Positions 5,430 to 12,449 of a DNA stretch of 12,449 bases are shown here, piece after piece (the stretch's first letter is position 1; every line of letters begins with the position of its first letter). The stretch lies in the NCBI GenBank assembly GCA_013287095.1, contig JABDEJ010000062.1, positions 889-13,337 on the forward strand. The letters are read 5' to 3'. Made by a program: the position numbers and the translations under genes. The notes beneath the pieces were generated by a model. The model was not told the origin of the DNA and did no database searches. It saw nothing but the letters and a program-made list of their open reading frames with translations. This stretch comes from Bacteroidota bacterium (GTDB lineage Bacteria; Bacteroidota; Bacteroidia; CAILMK01).

Positions 5430-6691
5430 TAAGCTCCCTCTAAATTGTATTCTTTTATTTTGCGGTAAAGTGTCCTTTCTGATATACCAAGCTCCTGTGC
5501 CGCTATTTTTCGTTTGCCCTGGTGGCGGTCTAATGATTGTTTTATCATTTCTTTTTCCTTGTCCTGAAGGGATCGGGGTTCATCGGTATTATTGTCTTCA
5601 AAATCCTTTTCTTCAATGATTTCCTGGTGGTCATTGTATTTTGCAACAGGAACATAAACAGGCGTTTTTATTTTTTCACCATTTACAGGGGCCAGCAACC
5701 TGGTCACTTGCCCTATACCGGTTTCTGATACAGGTGCAACTTGGGGATTGATATTTTTTACCAGCTCGTAAATACTGTTTCTAAGGTCAGAAACATCGCG
5801 TTTTATATCAAAAAGAAACTTGTACATAATTTCACGCTCCTGGTACCCGCCAAAACTGCCGCCATCCATATTCATTGCGAGACTTGTAGATGTTGAAGGC
5901 AATTGAGGCACGTATTTTTCAACCACAGGTCCATTTAATACGCGTTCGGTTTCCAGAACAGATATCTGCTCTACAAAATTCTTTAATTGCCTGATGTTTC
6001 CCGGCCAGGTAAAATGCTTAACCACTTCAATGGCATCAGGGGTAAGTTCTACCGGAGGGATATGATATTTATCCCCAATATCGCTGGCGAATTTTGCAAA
6101 AAGCATGGGGATATCCGTTTCTCTTTCTCGGAGCGCAGGGATTTTTATGGTTACGGTACTTAGCCTATAATACAGATCTTCACGGAATTTTCCTTTTTGA
6201 GTCAGGTCGAGCAGGTCCTTGTTTGTGGCTGCTATGACACGGACATCTGTTTTCTGTACTTTAGAGGAACCTACTTTCAGAAATTCCCCGGATTCAAGCA
6301 CACGTAGCAATCGCGATTGTGTCTCCAATGGAAGCTCGCCGATTTCATCCAGGAATATAGTACCATTATCTACGGTCTCGAAATAACCTTTGCGCATGTC
6401 GTTTGCCGAGGTAAACGATCCCTTTTCGTGCCCGAATAGTTCAGAATCTATGGTGCCACCAGGGATAGCACCACAGTTGATGGCAATAAAACCATTGTGT
6501 TTTCTACGGCTTAGATGGTGGATGATTTTCGAGATATTTTCTTTGCCAACACCGCTTTCACCCAGGATAAGCACCGTCATATCAGTTGGGGCAACTTTTA
6601 CGGCAACTTCCAGGGCACGGTTGAGCAGAGGCGAATTGCCAATGATCTCAAACCTGTTTTTTATTTCCTGTAATTTATCTAATTGAATCAT
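5429..6691 (-). CDS. Sigma-54-type AAA+ transcriptional regulator, no receiver domain
   Basis: A 420-aa bacterial enhancer-binding-protein-like regulator. The AAA+ domain covers about residues 15-255: Walker A GESGVGKE (44-51), Walker [10 protein letters not shown] (111-119), arginine-finger region [10 protein letters not shown] (169-178) and sensor [12 protein letters not shown] (229-238). A linker of about 120 residues, containing a short helical segment ([26 protein letters not shown]), leads to a Fis-type helix-turn-helix at the C-terminus (about 378-418, with [21 protein letters not shown]). There is no N-terminal sensory or phosphoacceptor domain, so activity is probably set by partners or expression. 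The loop that normally reads GAFTGA and contacts sigma-54 is GSFTSA (91-96). It is followed by lptE through a TAATG overlap. ATG 6691 begins exactly at the usual domain start. Confidence 0.93.
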   Translation of the reverse strand: MIQLDKLQEIKNRFEIIGNSPLLNRALEVAVKVAPTDMTVLILGESGVGKENISKIIHHLSRRKHNGFIAINCGAIPGGTIDSELFGHEKGSFTSANDMRKGYFETVDNGTIFLDEIGELPLETQSRLLRVLESGEFLKVGSSKVQKTDVRVIAATNKDLLDLTQKGKFREDLYYRLSTVTIKIPALRERETDIPMLFAKFASDIGDKYHIPPVELTPDAIEVVKHFTWPGNIRQLKNFVEQISVLETERVLNGPVVEKYVPQLPSTSTSLAMNMDGGSFGGYQEREIMYKFLFDIKRDVSDLRNSIYELVKNINPQVAPVSETGIGQVTRLLAPVNGEKIKTPVYVPVAKYNDHQEIIEEKDFEDNNTDEPRSLQDKEKEMIKQSLDRHQGKRKIAAQELGISERTLYRKIKEYNLEGA

Positions 6692-6703
6692 GAATATCAG
6701 GGA

Positions 6704-6731
6704 TAAGTGGTAAGTGGTAAGTGGTAAGGTG
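6704..6731. repeat. TAAGTGG heptamer tandem repeat
   Basis: Three perfect copies of TAAGTGG (6704-6724) are followed by a degenerate copy TAAGGTG (6725-6731) and a partial TAAGTAC. The array occupies the leader just upstream of the regulator start at 6691 in the 93-base gap after miaB. On the transcribed strand the unit is CCACTTA. Heptameric arrays of this kind occur between genes in several phyla; a role is not known. Confidence 0.85.
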
Positions 6732-6784
6732 TAAGTACATTTTCAAATATTTTGCGTCAGCCAATCTTTCAATTTTTTAATCTT

Positions 6785-8212
6785 TTAATTTTCAATGGGT
6801 TTTCCTATAAGCGTCGAACTGGTACAACTTTCGATTTTTACCATAACATAGTCCCCTGTTTTAAAATTTCCACGGGGAAATACAACCATCTGGTTTTCAT
6901 CATTCCGGCCTCTGAGCATGGTATCTGATTTTTTAGAAGTTCCTTCTACCAAAACTTTGCAGATTCTTCCTATTGCCAAAAGGTTTTTTTTTAAGGATTG
7001 TTTTTTCTGGATTTCAATGATTTCGGCAAGTCTTCTGCCCTTTGTTTCATTGGGCACATCGTCAATAAGGTTCTTGGCAGCTGCTGTGCCCGGCCTTTCG
7101 GAGTACATGAACATATAGGCATAATTGAACCCGACTTCGTCTATAACGCTTAAAGTGTCAAGATGTTCTTCTTCGGTTTCTGAGCAGAAACCGGCAATAA
7201 CATCAGTGGAAAGCCCGATATCCGGAATGATATTCCGAATCATTTTTACGCGGTTCAGGTACCATTCGCGGTCATAGGTACGGTTCATCAGTTTCAGGAT
7301 ACGGGAGTTCCCTGACTGAATAGGAAGATGAATGTAGTTGCAGATATTTTCATACCTGGCCATGGTGGCAACTACCTCTTCTGTAATATCTTTCGGGTGC
7401 GAAGTCGAAAAACGAACCCTGAGTTCCGGGCTCACCAGTGCAACCATTTCGAGAAGTTGTGCAAAATTGGCTTGCCTCACCCCCGACTCCTCTCCTGCGG
7501 AGAGGGGAGAAAGCCATTTATATGAATCAACGTTTTGTCCGAGTAAGGTTACCTCTTTATATCCTTTTGCAAGCAATTCTTTTGCTTCATTTACAATAGA
7601 ATGAGGATCCCTGCTACGCTCGCGTCCCCGGGTAAAAGGCACCACGCAAAACGAACACATATTGTCGCAGCCACGCGTAATGGTGATAAAAGCAGAAACG
7701 CCATTTTCGTCCAGCCTTACCGGACTGATATCCGCATAAGTCTCTTCACGGGAAAGAAAGACATTTACAGCCCTTTGGCCGCTTTCAGCTGTTTCTACAA
7801 GCCTTGGCAGGTCACGATAAGAATCAGGGCCTGCTACAATATCCACTATTCTTTCTTCTTCCAGGAATTTCTGCTTCAGCCTTTCAGCCATACAGCCTAA
7901 AACCCCGACAAGCATTGCTGGTTTATTCTTTTTTAGGATATTGAATTCCTTCAGCCTGGCCCTTACCCTTTGCTCAGCGTTGTCGCGAATGGCGCAGGTA
8001 TTAATAAAAACAGCATCGGCCTCATCTAAGTTTTTAGTCAAAGAAAAGCCATTTTTTGACATAATAGAGGCAATTACCTCGCTGTCAGAAAAATTCATGG
8101 CGCATCCGTAGCTTTCCAGGAAAATCTTTTTGTCGCCTTGGGTTTCAGGTTCTATCACCAGAACCTCACCCTGGCGTTCTTCAAGTATCAGTTTTTCGGT
8201 TTCTTCAAACAT
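6785..8212 (-). CDS. miaB: tRNA-2-methylthio-N6-dimethylallyladenosine synthase MiaB
   Basis: A 475-aa radical-SAM methylthiotransferase that converts i6A37 to ms2i6A37 in tRNAs reading UNN codons. The N-terminal UPF0004 domain has the three auxiliary cluster cysteines: Cys37 (ESYGCAMN), Cys73 ([10 protein letters not shown]) and Cys107 ([10 protein letters not shown]). The radical SAM motif is Cys182-x3-Cys186-x2-Cys189 (GCDNMCSFC), followed by [15 protein letters not shown] domain for tRNA binding fills about residues 405-473. The ATG at 8212 is chosen; the longer frame begins with TTG at 8245 and adds 11 residues not expected of the family. A 13-residue segment at 235-247 is encoded by a palindromic repeat inserted in frame. 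It is the first gene of the operon leading to secG and is divergent from the T9SS propeller gene. Confidence 0.96.
   Translation of the reverse strand: MFEETEKLILEERQGEVLVIEPETQGDKKIFLESYGCAMNFSDSEVIASIMSKNGFSLTKNLDEADAVFINTCAIRDNAEQRVRARLKEFNILKKNKPAMLVGVLGCMAERLKQKFLEEERIVDIVAGPDSYRDLPRLVETAESGQRAVNVFLSREETYADISPVRLDENGVSAFITITRGCDNMCSFCVVPFTRGRERSRDPHSIVNEAKELLAKGYKEVTLLGQNVDSYKWLSPLSAGEESGVRQANFAQLLEMVALVSPELRVRFSTSHPKDITEEVVATMARYENICNYIHLPIQSGNSRILKLMNRTYDREWYLNRVKMIRNIIPDIGLSTDVIAGFCSETEEEHLDTLSVIDEVGFNYAYMFMYSERPGTAAAKNLIDDVPNETKGRRLAEIIEIQKKQSLKKNLLAIGRICKVLVEGTSKKSDTMLRGRNDENQMVVFPRGNFKTGDYVMVKIESCTSSTLIGKPIEN
7475..7513. repeat. Palindromic repeat inserted in frame within miaB
   Basis: This stretch has the form of the dispersed palindromic repeat seen in many bacterial genomes: a run CCTCACCCCCGAC, a GC-rich stem CTCTCC-TGC-GGAGAG (core 7490-7504, extendable to 7487-7507 with one G-T pair), then GGGAGA. 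It is GC-richer than the surrounding gene. In the miaB frame it encodes [13 protein letters not shown] at residues 235-247, in the variable loop after the GQNVDSYKW motif, so the enzyme should still fold. Confidence 0.7.
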
Positions 8213-8247
8213 CAAATGCTCTTGCAATATTAAGACGAAGGGCAAAG

Positions 8248-8260
8248 ATACAAATTGTAT
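8248..8260. promoter_or_regulatory. 13-bp dyad upstream of miaB
   Basis: ATACAA-A-TTGTAT is a perfect 6+1+6 dyad lying 35 bases upstream of the miaB ATG in the region shared with the divergent T9SS gene. It might bind a dimeric regulator or overlap a promoter. A short AT-rich dyad can arise by chance, so only the symmetry is claimed. Confidence 0.3.
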
Positions 8261-8290
8261 AGAAATTTATGACATTTTGGCAGGGGAAAA

Positions 8291-8325
8291 CAGTCAACAG
8301 TTAGCAGTCAACAGTCATCAGTAAT
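8291..8325. repeat. CAGTCAA-type heptamer tandem repeat
   Basis: Five consecutive 7-base units start with CAGT: CAGTCAA, CAGTTAG, CAGTCAA, CAGTCAT and CAGTAAT. They fill the middle of the intergenic region between the divergent miaB and the T9SS propeller gene. The unit differs from the TAAGTGG array beyond the other end of miaB but has the same length. Confidence 0.85.
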
Positions 8326-8348
8326 GAGAGTTTGAAAATAATTGGTTT

Positions 8349-8353
8349 GGAGG
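8349..8353 (+). promoter_or_regulatory. Shine-Dalgarno GGAGG deciding the propeller gene start
   Basis: GGAGG lies nine bases before the ATG at 8363. It is one of very few strong Shine-Dalgarno matches in this window, and it favours 8363 over the in-frame TTG at 8342 and the internal ATGs at 8396 and 8405. Confidence 0.55.
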
Positions 8354-8362
8354 TGTTATAAA

Positions 8363-10930
8363 ATGTTTTTTGTAATTTTCCATTTCATTTCTAAAATGAC
8401 CATTATGAGCGCTCTAAAAGCTATTTTGTTGGTGGTATTCGTTATTGTTTCCTCGAATTTTTCTTCCAACAGGAAATTTTCGATCATCAAGTCAGGGAAA
8501 GCTGAAACGGCGGAAAGTAAAACCGAAGCAATGGATGCGCTCCAGATGGTTTCAAGATGGAATGCTTTCCCCAATATTGATATTCCGCCCGATGCCTATA
8601 CCAAAGCCTGGCAGTATTACCAGGCAAATTTCCCCAAGGCATATAATAAATCAGGCGTTGCATCTTGGACAAGCATGGGGCCGATCAATACAGGCGGACG
8701 TACAATCAGCATTGCGATAGATCCTGTTGATACATCTGTAATCTGGCTCGGATCTGCCAGCGGTGGGCTATGGAAATCTAAAACCAGTGGCAATGGAACG
8801 GCTGCCTGGCAATATATCCCAACCGGTTATCCTGTAATGGGTGTGGGCGGTATTGCTATTGATCCTACAAATACAAAAGTCATGTACATCGGGACTGGTG
8901 AGACTTATAACTATGGGTCTTATACTATTGGATTGATCGACAGGACTACCCGCGGCAGTTATGGGATCGGAATCCTGAAAACGACCGATGGAGGGGCAAC
9001 CTGGCGTCCCTCTCTCAACTGGCTTTACCAGCAAAACCGGGGCGTATGGAAAATCATTATCAACCCCAAAAAAACAACCACTGTTTATGCTGCCACCACA
9101 GAAGGCGTTTATAAAAGCTTAGACAGCGGAAATACATGGGTCAATGTTTTGCCCCAGAAAATGGTGATGGACATAGCGTTGGATCCCATTGATACCAATG
9201 TTATTTATGCGGGTGTGGGAAACCTGAATTCGGCCAATAAAGGACTATACCAAACAACAAATAGTGGTAATTCATGGAACGTATTAACCAATGGGCTCCC
9301 GGCAGATACCCAACAGGGTAGAATTACTATTTCCATATATCCGAAAAACCCCAAAATTGTTATGGTTGAAATTTGTGCCGTGTACGCTACAGATGGTATT
9401 TACCTTTCTACAGACCAGGGGAAATCCTGGAAAAGGACTGCAAATAACCAGAATATTGCATCTTACCAGGGCTGGTATGCCAAAGGATTATTGATGAAAC
9501 CTGATGATTCATCAACGGTAATGGCTGGAGGGATCTATTTATATCGCTCAGTGGATATGGCTGATAACTTTGCCCAGGATCAAACGGTACATGCTGATTT
9601 TCACGATATTGTTCCAAATCCCAAGGATCCGAATAAAATTTATATCATTGGGGATGGTGGAATATTCCGATCGGATGATTTTGGCCAAAACTATTATGAT
9701 TGTAACAATGGATATGTAACCACCCAATATTATATCGGATCCGTTTCAAAAACTGATTCCACAGTGATGCTTGGGGGTATACAAGATAATTATACACAAG
9801 AGTTTGCGGATTCAAGTTATTGGTATCCTGTGATAGGTGGGGATGGGTCTTATAACGCCATTGACCAGGATGATGATGATAATCAATATGGGTCTTTCCA
9901 ATACCTGAATGTATATAGTTCCTATGACAGGGGAGTTGCTTTTTACAATCCTTCCATCTCAATGCCGCAAAACCCCGTTGGCGTAAATCCTGCTGCATTT
10001 CTTGCTCCTTTTGTCCTATGCCCATCAAATCAGAATACTGTCTATGCCGGAGCAGATTATATGATTAAATCCACTGATGGATTGGGTACATACAATCAGG
10101 TTGGTCCAAACGAAATAGATAGTGGCAATCAAATTCTTACGATTGCCACATCATATACCTCAACAGATTCTTTATATTGTGCCACTGGGGCTTATGAAAC
10201 CAATCATATACATGTTTTCAGAAGCATTGATGGAGGCAGTAATTACGTTGATATTACACAGGGACTACCAAACAGGTATCCGCGGCGCATTGTGGTTGAT
10301 CCTCATAACAGCAAAATCATTTATATTGTATTTGCAGGATTTGGAACCGGCCATATTTTCCGGTCAAAAGACGCAGGCGCTCATTGGACCGACTTAAGTA
10401 CATCGCTTCCGGATCTGCCATTTCATTGTCTTTGCCTTGATCCTCAATTCCCTAACATGATCTATGCCGGATGCGATTTCACCGTTTTTGTTTCAAGCGA
10501 TACCGGCAAAACATGGACTTCTTTGGCAACAGGCTTTCCTGATGCGGTGATGGTATTTGATCTTGTCATATCACCTTCTAACAGAAACCTTCTTGCATTT
10601 ACATTCGGGCATGGTGTGTACACAATGCAGTTGCCAGGTGTCAAATATCATAATTCGGCCATCGAATATACGAAGGCATCGAACAGTAATTTTGATCTTT
10701 ATCCCAATCCCGCCTTAGATTATATTTACCTGGATTTTCATCGTCCTGTAGGGATAAAAGACCCGATAGAAATATTTGATGTCAATGGTAAGCTGGTTCA
10801 ATCTGAACAAGCTCCAGAAAGCTCCAACATGATCAAAACAGATATTAGTGGTTTGAATCAAGGTGTTTATTTCATTAAATTTACCTTAAACGGAGAGGCC
10901 ATTGTCCGGAAATTTTTAAAGACTGATTAA
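8363..10930 (+). CDS. Secreted Asp-box beta-propeller protein with T9SS sorting domain
   Basis: A protein of 855 aa predicted to be exported by Sec and then by the type IX system. A hydrophobic signal segment (LKAILLVVFVIVSS, about 18-31) has an unusually long N-region if the ATG at 8363 is used; starts at 8396 or 8405 would give a normal signal peptide. The main body is built of BNR/Asp-box repeats of the S-x-D-x-G-x-x-W type: TTDGGATW (~206), SLDSGNTW (~251), TTNSGNSW (~297), STDQGKSW (~348), SDDFGQNY (~436), STDGLGTY (~569), SIDGGSNY (~620), SKDAGAHW (~667) and SSDTGKTW (~710). With GPINTGGRTISIAIDP and SASGGLWKS near the N-terminus this resembles GH74/sortilin-like tandem propellers. No catalytic pair can be assigned. 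The last 80 residues (FDLYPNPALDYIYL to RKFLKTD) are a type A T9SS sorting domain. Role at the surface, enzyme or adhesin, is open. Confidence 0.9.
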   Translation: MFFVIFHFISKMTIMSALKAILLVVFVIVSSNFSSNRKFSIIKSGKAETAESKTEAMDALQMVSRWNAFPNIDIPPDAYTKAWQYYQANFPKAYNKSGVASWTSMGPINTGGRTISIAIDPVDTSVIWLGSASGGLWKSKTSGNGTAAWQYIPTGYPVMGVGGIAIDPTNTKVMYIGTGETYNYGSYTIGLIDRTTRGSYGIGILKTTDGGATWRPSLNWLYQQNRGVWKIIINPKKTTTVYAATTEGVYKSLDSGNTWVNVLPQKMVMDIALDPIDTNVIYAGVGNLNSANKGLYQTTNSGNSWNVLTNGLPADTQQGRITISIYPKNPKIVMVEICAVYATDGIYLSTDQGKSWKRTANNQNIASYQGWYAKGLLMKPDDSSTVMAGGIYLYRSVDMADNFAQDQTVHADFHDIVPNPKDPNKIYIIGDGGIFRSDDFGQNYYDCNNGYVTTQYYIGSVSKTDSTVMLGGIQDNYTQEFADSSYWYPVIGGDGSYNAIDQDDDDNQYGSFQYLNVYSSYDRGVAFYNPSISMPQNPVGVNPAAFLAPFVLCPSNQNTVYAGADYMIKSTDGLGTYNQVGPNEIDSGNQILTIATSYTSTDSLYCATGAYETNHIHVFRSIDGGSNYVDITQGLPNRYPRRIVVDPHNSKIIYIVFAGFGTGHIFRSKDAGAHWTDLSTSLPDLPFHCLCLDPQFPNMIYAGCDFTVFVSSDTGKTWTSLATGFPDAVMVFDLVISPSNRNLLAFTFGHGVYTMQLPGVKYHNSAIEYTKASNSNFDLYPNPALDYIYLDFHRPVGIKDPIEIFDVNGKLVQSEQAPESSNMIKTDISGLNQGVYFIKFTLNGEAIVRKFLKTD

Positions 10931-10980
10931 AATCCTAATATTGAATATATAGGTTTTCAATAGTTTACTGAACTGTTTAT

Positions 10981-11015
10981 TAAAAAACCAGCGCCGCCTT
11001 TTAGAGGCAGCGCTG
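10981..11015 (-). terminator. Terminator between the convergent T9SS genes
   Basis: CAGCGCCGCC (10989-10998) pairs with GGCAGCGCTG (11006-11015) with one C-A mismatch around a 7-base loop. On the minus strand the stem is followed by G and six Ts, making an intrinsic terminator for the T9SS gene ending at 11062. On the plus strand the stem is followed only by ATTAAAA, so it would be a weaker terminator for the propeller gene ending at 10930. Confidence 0.75.
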
Positions 11016-11061
11016 ATTAAAAGAACATAGTGAAAGAGGGGTAAATCCGTTAAATAACTAC

Positions 11062-12449
11062 TTATTCTTTAACAAATCTTGAACGTACATTGCCTTTTTC
11101 TGTTGAAATATTAATGATATAAATCCCTTTAGATAAGGTGTTTATTGGCAAATCCATAGATGTTGCCCCAGCATAAGTTGATGTGTAAATAATATTGCCA
11201 AGTACATCCTCAATGCTTACCATATTTACCAGGTTATTATTGGTTTTTACATGAAGTACGTCATTGGCGGGATTGGGATATATCTTAAAATCTGTTGAAT
11301 TGAATTTATAAGGGGCTAAGCCCGATGTTTTATATTCATACAACAGGATGGAATCGCCGTCTGGGTATAATGGTATAGTATCCTCATTGGCGCTGACGGC
11401 TTTATAGCTTTGTATGTTGAATTTTACATATTGCCTTACTTCTGTTTTGCCGGCAAGGTCATCAGGCATGGTTATAGATACAGCACCAATTTCTCCATAG
11501 CCTGAAGTATTATTGTGATCCGTTCGGGTAAGGGCAATATCTATTGCCTGGTTTGCGGAGTCATTCACGATGAGCGAAACCATGTTTTTGTTATAGGTTC
11601 CCAACCATGATTGAGAAAAATCTGCACTGTTATATTTAGCTGGCGAAAGGGCACCATAACCAACATTAAATGCAACGCCATAAACATTGGAAGCCGGTAT
11701 GGATTTAGAACCGAGGTTTATAATTGCCTCTACGGTATCGCCCGCCATGGCGCTGTCTTTTGAGAAAACAATACTTAGGGGTGGGTCACTTGGGTTACCG
11801 GTGGCAACAGGTGCCGCCTTTAGATGTGTTTTTGAAAAGTTGAGTGCAACCACAGGCATATCTGAAGAGTCAATAATTCCATTACCATTGCAATCGGCAT
11901 TTTTATGGTTAACACCATTTGCAAAAGATTTTGACCAGTCATTACATGACTGTGCATACCAGCTATTGCTTGCATTAGCACGTTTTGCCCCGGTATCGCT
12001 ATAGGCCAGTCCGATGCTTAAAGCATCATAAATGTCAACTTTGCCATCATCATTGGCATCACCCGGCCATACACAGGTCGAGCTTGTAACAGTCACATAG
12101 AATTGAAAATGAACCGTATCGCTTATGGTGGATCCGTATTTCACACTCAGCCAAACTGTGCCACTTGTTGCAGGACAGTATTTGATGCTTTTCGTTGTTT
12201 CGCCTGTGCTCCAGTGATAGCTTATACCCGGAACAGGAGACGTAAAAATGGCACAACTGTTTTTACAAAGTGTTGTATCATTTAGTTGAGCTACGTTAAA
12301 TGCCCCAACCGTTGGATGATTTGGATCACGTGGGTTCCCATTTATATCGGTGGTAATCCCTGCTATAGGGGTGCCAAAATTCAATGCAACATTTTGTGGA
12401 GCGAGATAAGTTGTACTTACAAAATTGGGGTTTAACAGTTTTGAATGAA
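11062..12449 (-). CDS. T9SS surface protein with dockerin-like and cohesin-like domains (5' end outside window)
   Basis: The frame is open to the window edge, so at least 461 C-terminal residues are seen and the start is missing; a TTG at 12384 is not a real start because family-like sequence continues upstream (LLNPNFVSTTYLAPQNVALNF is interrupted by no stop). The visible part begins with DINGNPRDPNHPTVGAFNV, the closing motif of choice-of-anchor-Q / parallel beta-helix surface proteins. Next comes an Ig-like segment with SYHWSTGETTKSI. A double EF-hand, dockerin-like region follows (WPGDANDDGKVDIYDALSIGLAY and ADCNGNGIIDSSDMPVVALNF) and should bind calcium. A cohesin-like beta-sandwich (SIVFSKDSAMAGDTVEAIINLG, then YGVAFNVGY and KFNIQSYKAVSANE) comes after it, and the end is a type A T9SS sorting domain (FKIYPNPANDVLHV to RSRFVKE). 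Probably a cell-surface or secreted adhesive protein; no catalytic region is visible. Confidence 0.88.
   Translation of the reverse strand, partial: HSKLLNPNFVSTTYLAPQNVALNFGTPIAGITTDINGNPRDPNHPTVGAFNVAQLNDTTLCKNSCAIFTSPVPGISYHWSTGETTKSIKYCPATSGTVWLSVKYGSTISDTVHFQFYVTVTSSTCVWPGDANDDGKVDIYDALSIGLAYSDTGAKRANASNSWYAQSCNDWSKSFANGVNHKNADCNGNGIIDSSDMPVVALNFSKTHLKAAPVATGNPSDPPLSIVFSKDSAMAGDTVEAIINLGSKSIPASNVYGVAFNVGYGALSPAKYNSADFSQSWLGTYNKNMVSLIVNDSANQAIDIALTRTDHNNTSGYGEIGAVSITMPDDLAGKTEVRQYVKFNIQSYKAVSANEDTIPLYPDGDSILLYEYKTSGLAPYKFNSTDFKIYPNPANDVLHVKTNNNLVNMVSIEDVLGNIIYTSTYAGATSMDLPINTLSKGIYIINISTEKGNVRSRFVKE

Noticed and set aside
8291..8325. Start of a CRISPR array
   Set aside because: The units are 7 bases with no spacers and no cas genes are present.
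9645..10028. A 127-aa open frame antisense to the propeller gene
   Set aside because: It lies wholly within a well-supported coding region, has no family-like sequence, and is rich in His, Gln and Tyr as expected from reading the complement of the propeller codons.
11062..12449. Cellulosome component
   Set aside because: The dockerin-like motif is the Bacteroidota T9SS surface-protein type; no scaffoldin, cellulase or clostridial-type dockerin is present.

Overview
The window looks like a chromosomal segment of a member of the Bacteroidota, probably an environmental Chitinophagia/Sphingobacteriia-type lineage. The evidence is two proteins with C-terminal type IX secretion (T9SS) sorting domains, the gene order miaB / sigma-54-type regulator / lptE / TPR protein / secG that is typical of this phylum, a YtxH / holin-like / lmo0937-like small-protein cluster, moderate AT richness and few Shine-Dalgarno sequences. 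No phage, plasmid, transposase, CRISPR array, rRNA or tRNA gene is visible. No stretch longer than about 150 bases is without a gene.

Layout. (1) 35-1636, plus strand: an SRPBCC/AHSA1-type small-ligand domain protein ending in a perfect 15-bp hairpin, then an eight-helix AI-2E/PerM-family membrane protein. (2) 1638-3027, minus strand: a cluster of small membrane-associated proteins read in the order YtxH-like, (strong intrinsic terminator), DUF1469/holin-3-6-like (YqjE type), an uncharacterised 121-aa protein, and an lmo0937-type two-helix peptide. It resembles the enterobacterial yqjD-yqjE-yqjK stress group in organisation. (3) 3177-3503, plus strand: a divergent 108-aa protein of a Bacteroidota family often mislabelled phosphoribosylpyrophosphate synthetase, behind a -7-like element flanked by inverted repeats. 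(4) 3522-8212, minus strand: a long envelope/translation operon, miaB, a sigma-54-type AAA+ regulator with an altered GAFTGA loop, lptE, a TPR protein and secG. The last four genes are joined by three identical one-base TAATG stop/start overlaps. The TPR gene is interrupted by a one-base frame change at an A10 tract. (5) 8363-10930, plus strand: a large secreted Asp-box beta-propeller protein with a T9SS tail. (6) 11062 to the window end, minus strand: the C-terminal part of a second T9SS protein, carrying a choice-of-anchor-Q-like end, an Ig-like segment, a dockerin-like double EF-hand and a cohesin-like domain. A shared intergenic hairpin lies between the last two convergent genes.

The main points of interest are small-scale. 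They are the A10 slip site that would restore a 320-aa TPR protein by a -1 shift, the triple TAATG coupling, an in-frame palindromic repeat inside MiaB, heptameric tandem repeats on both sides of miaB, the GSFTSA loop of the regulator, and the terminator that splits ytxH from the holin-like gene only 24 bases before its start. I see no wholly new multi-gene system. The nearest candidates are the small-membrane-protein cluster and the frameshifted TPR gene.
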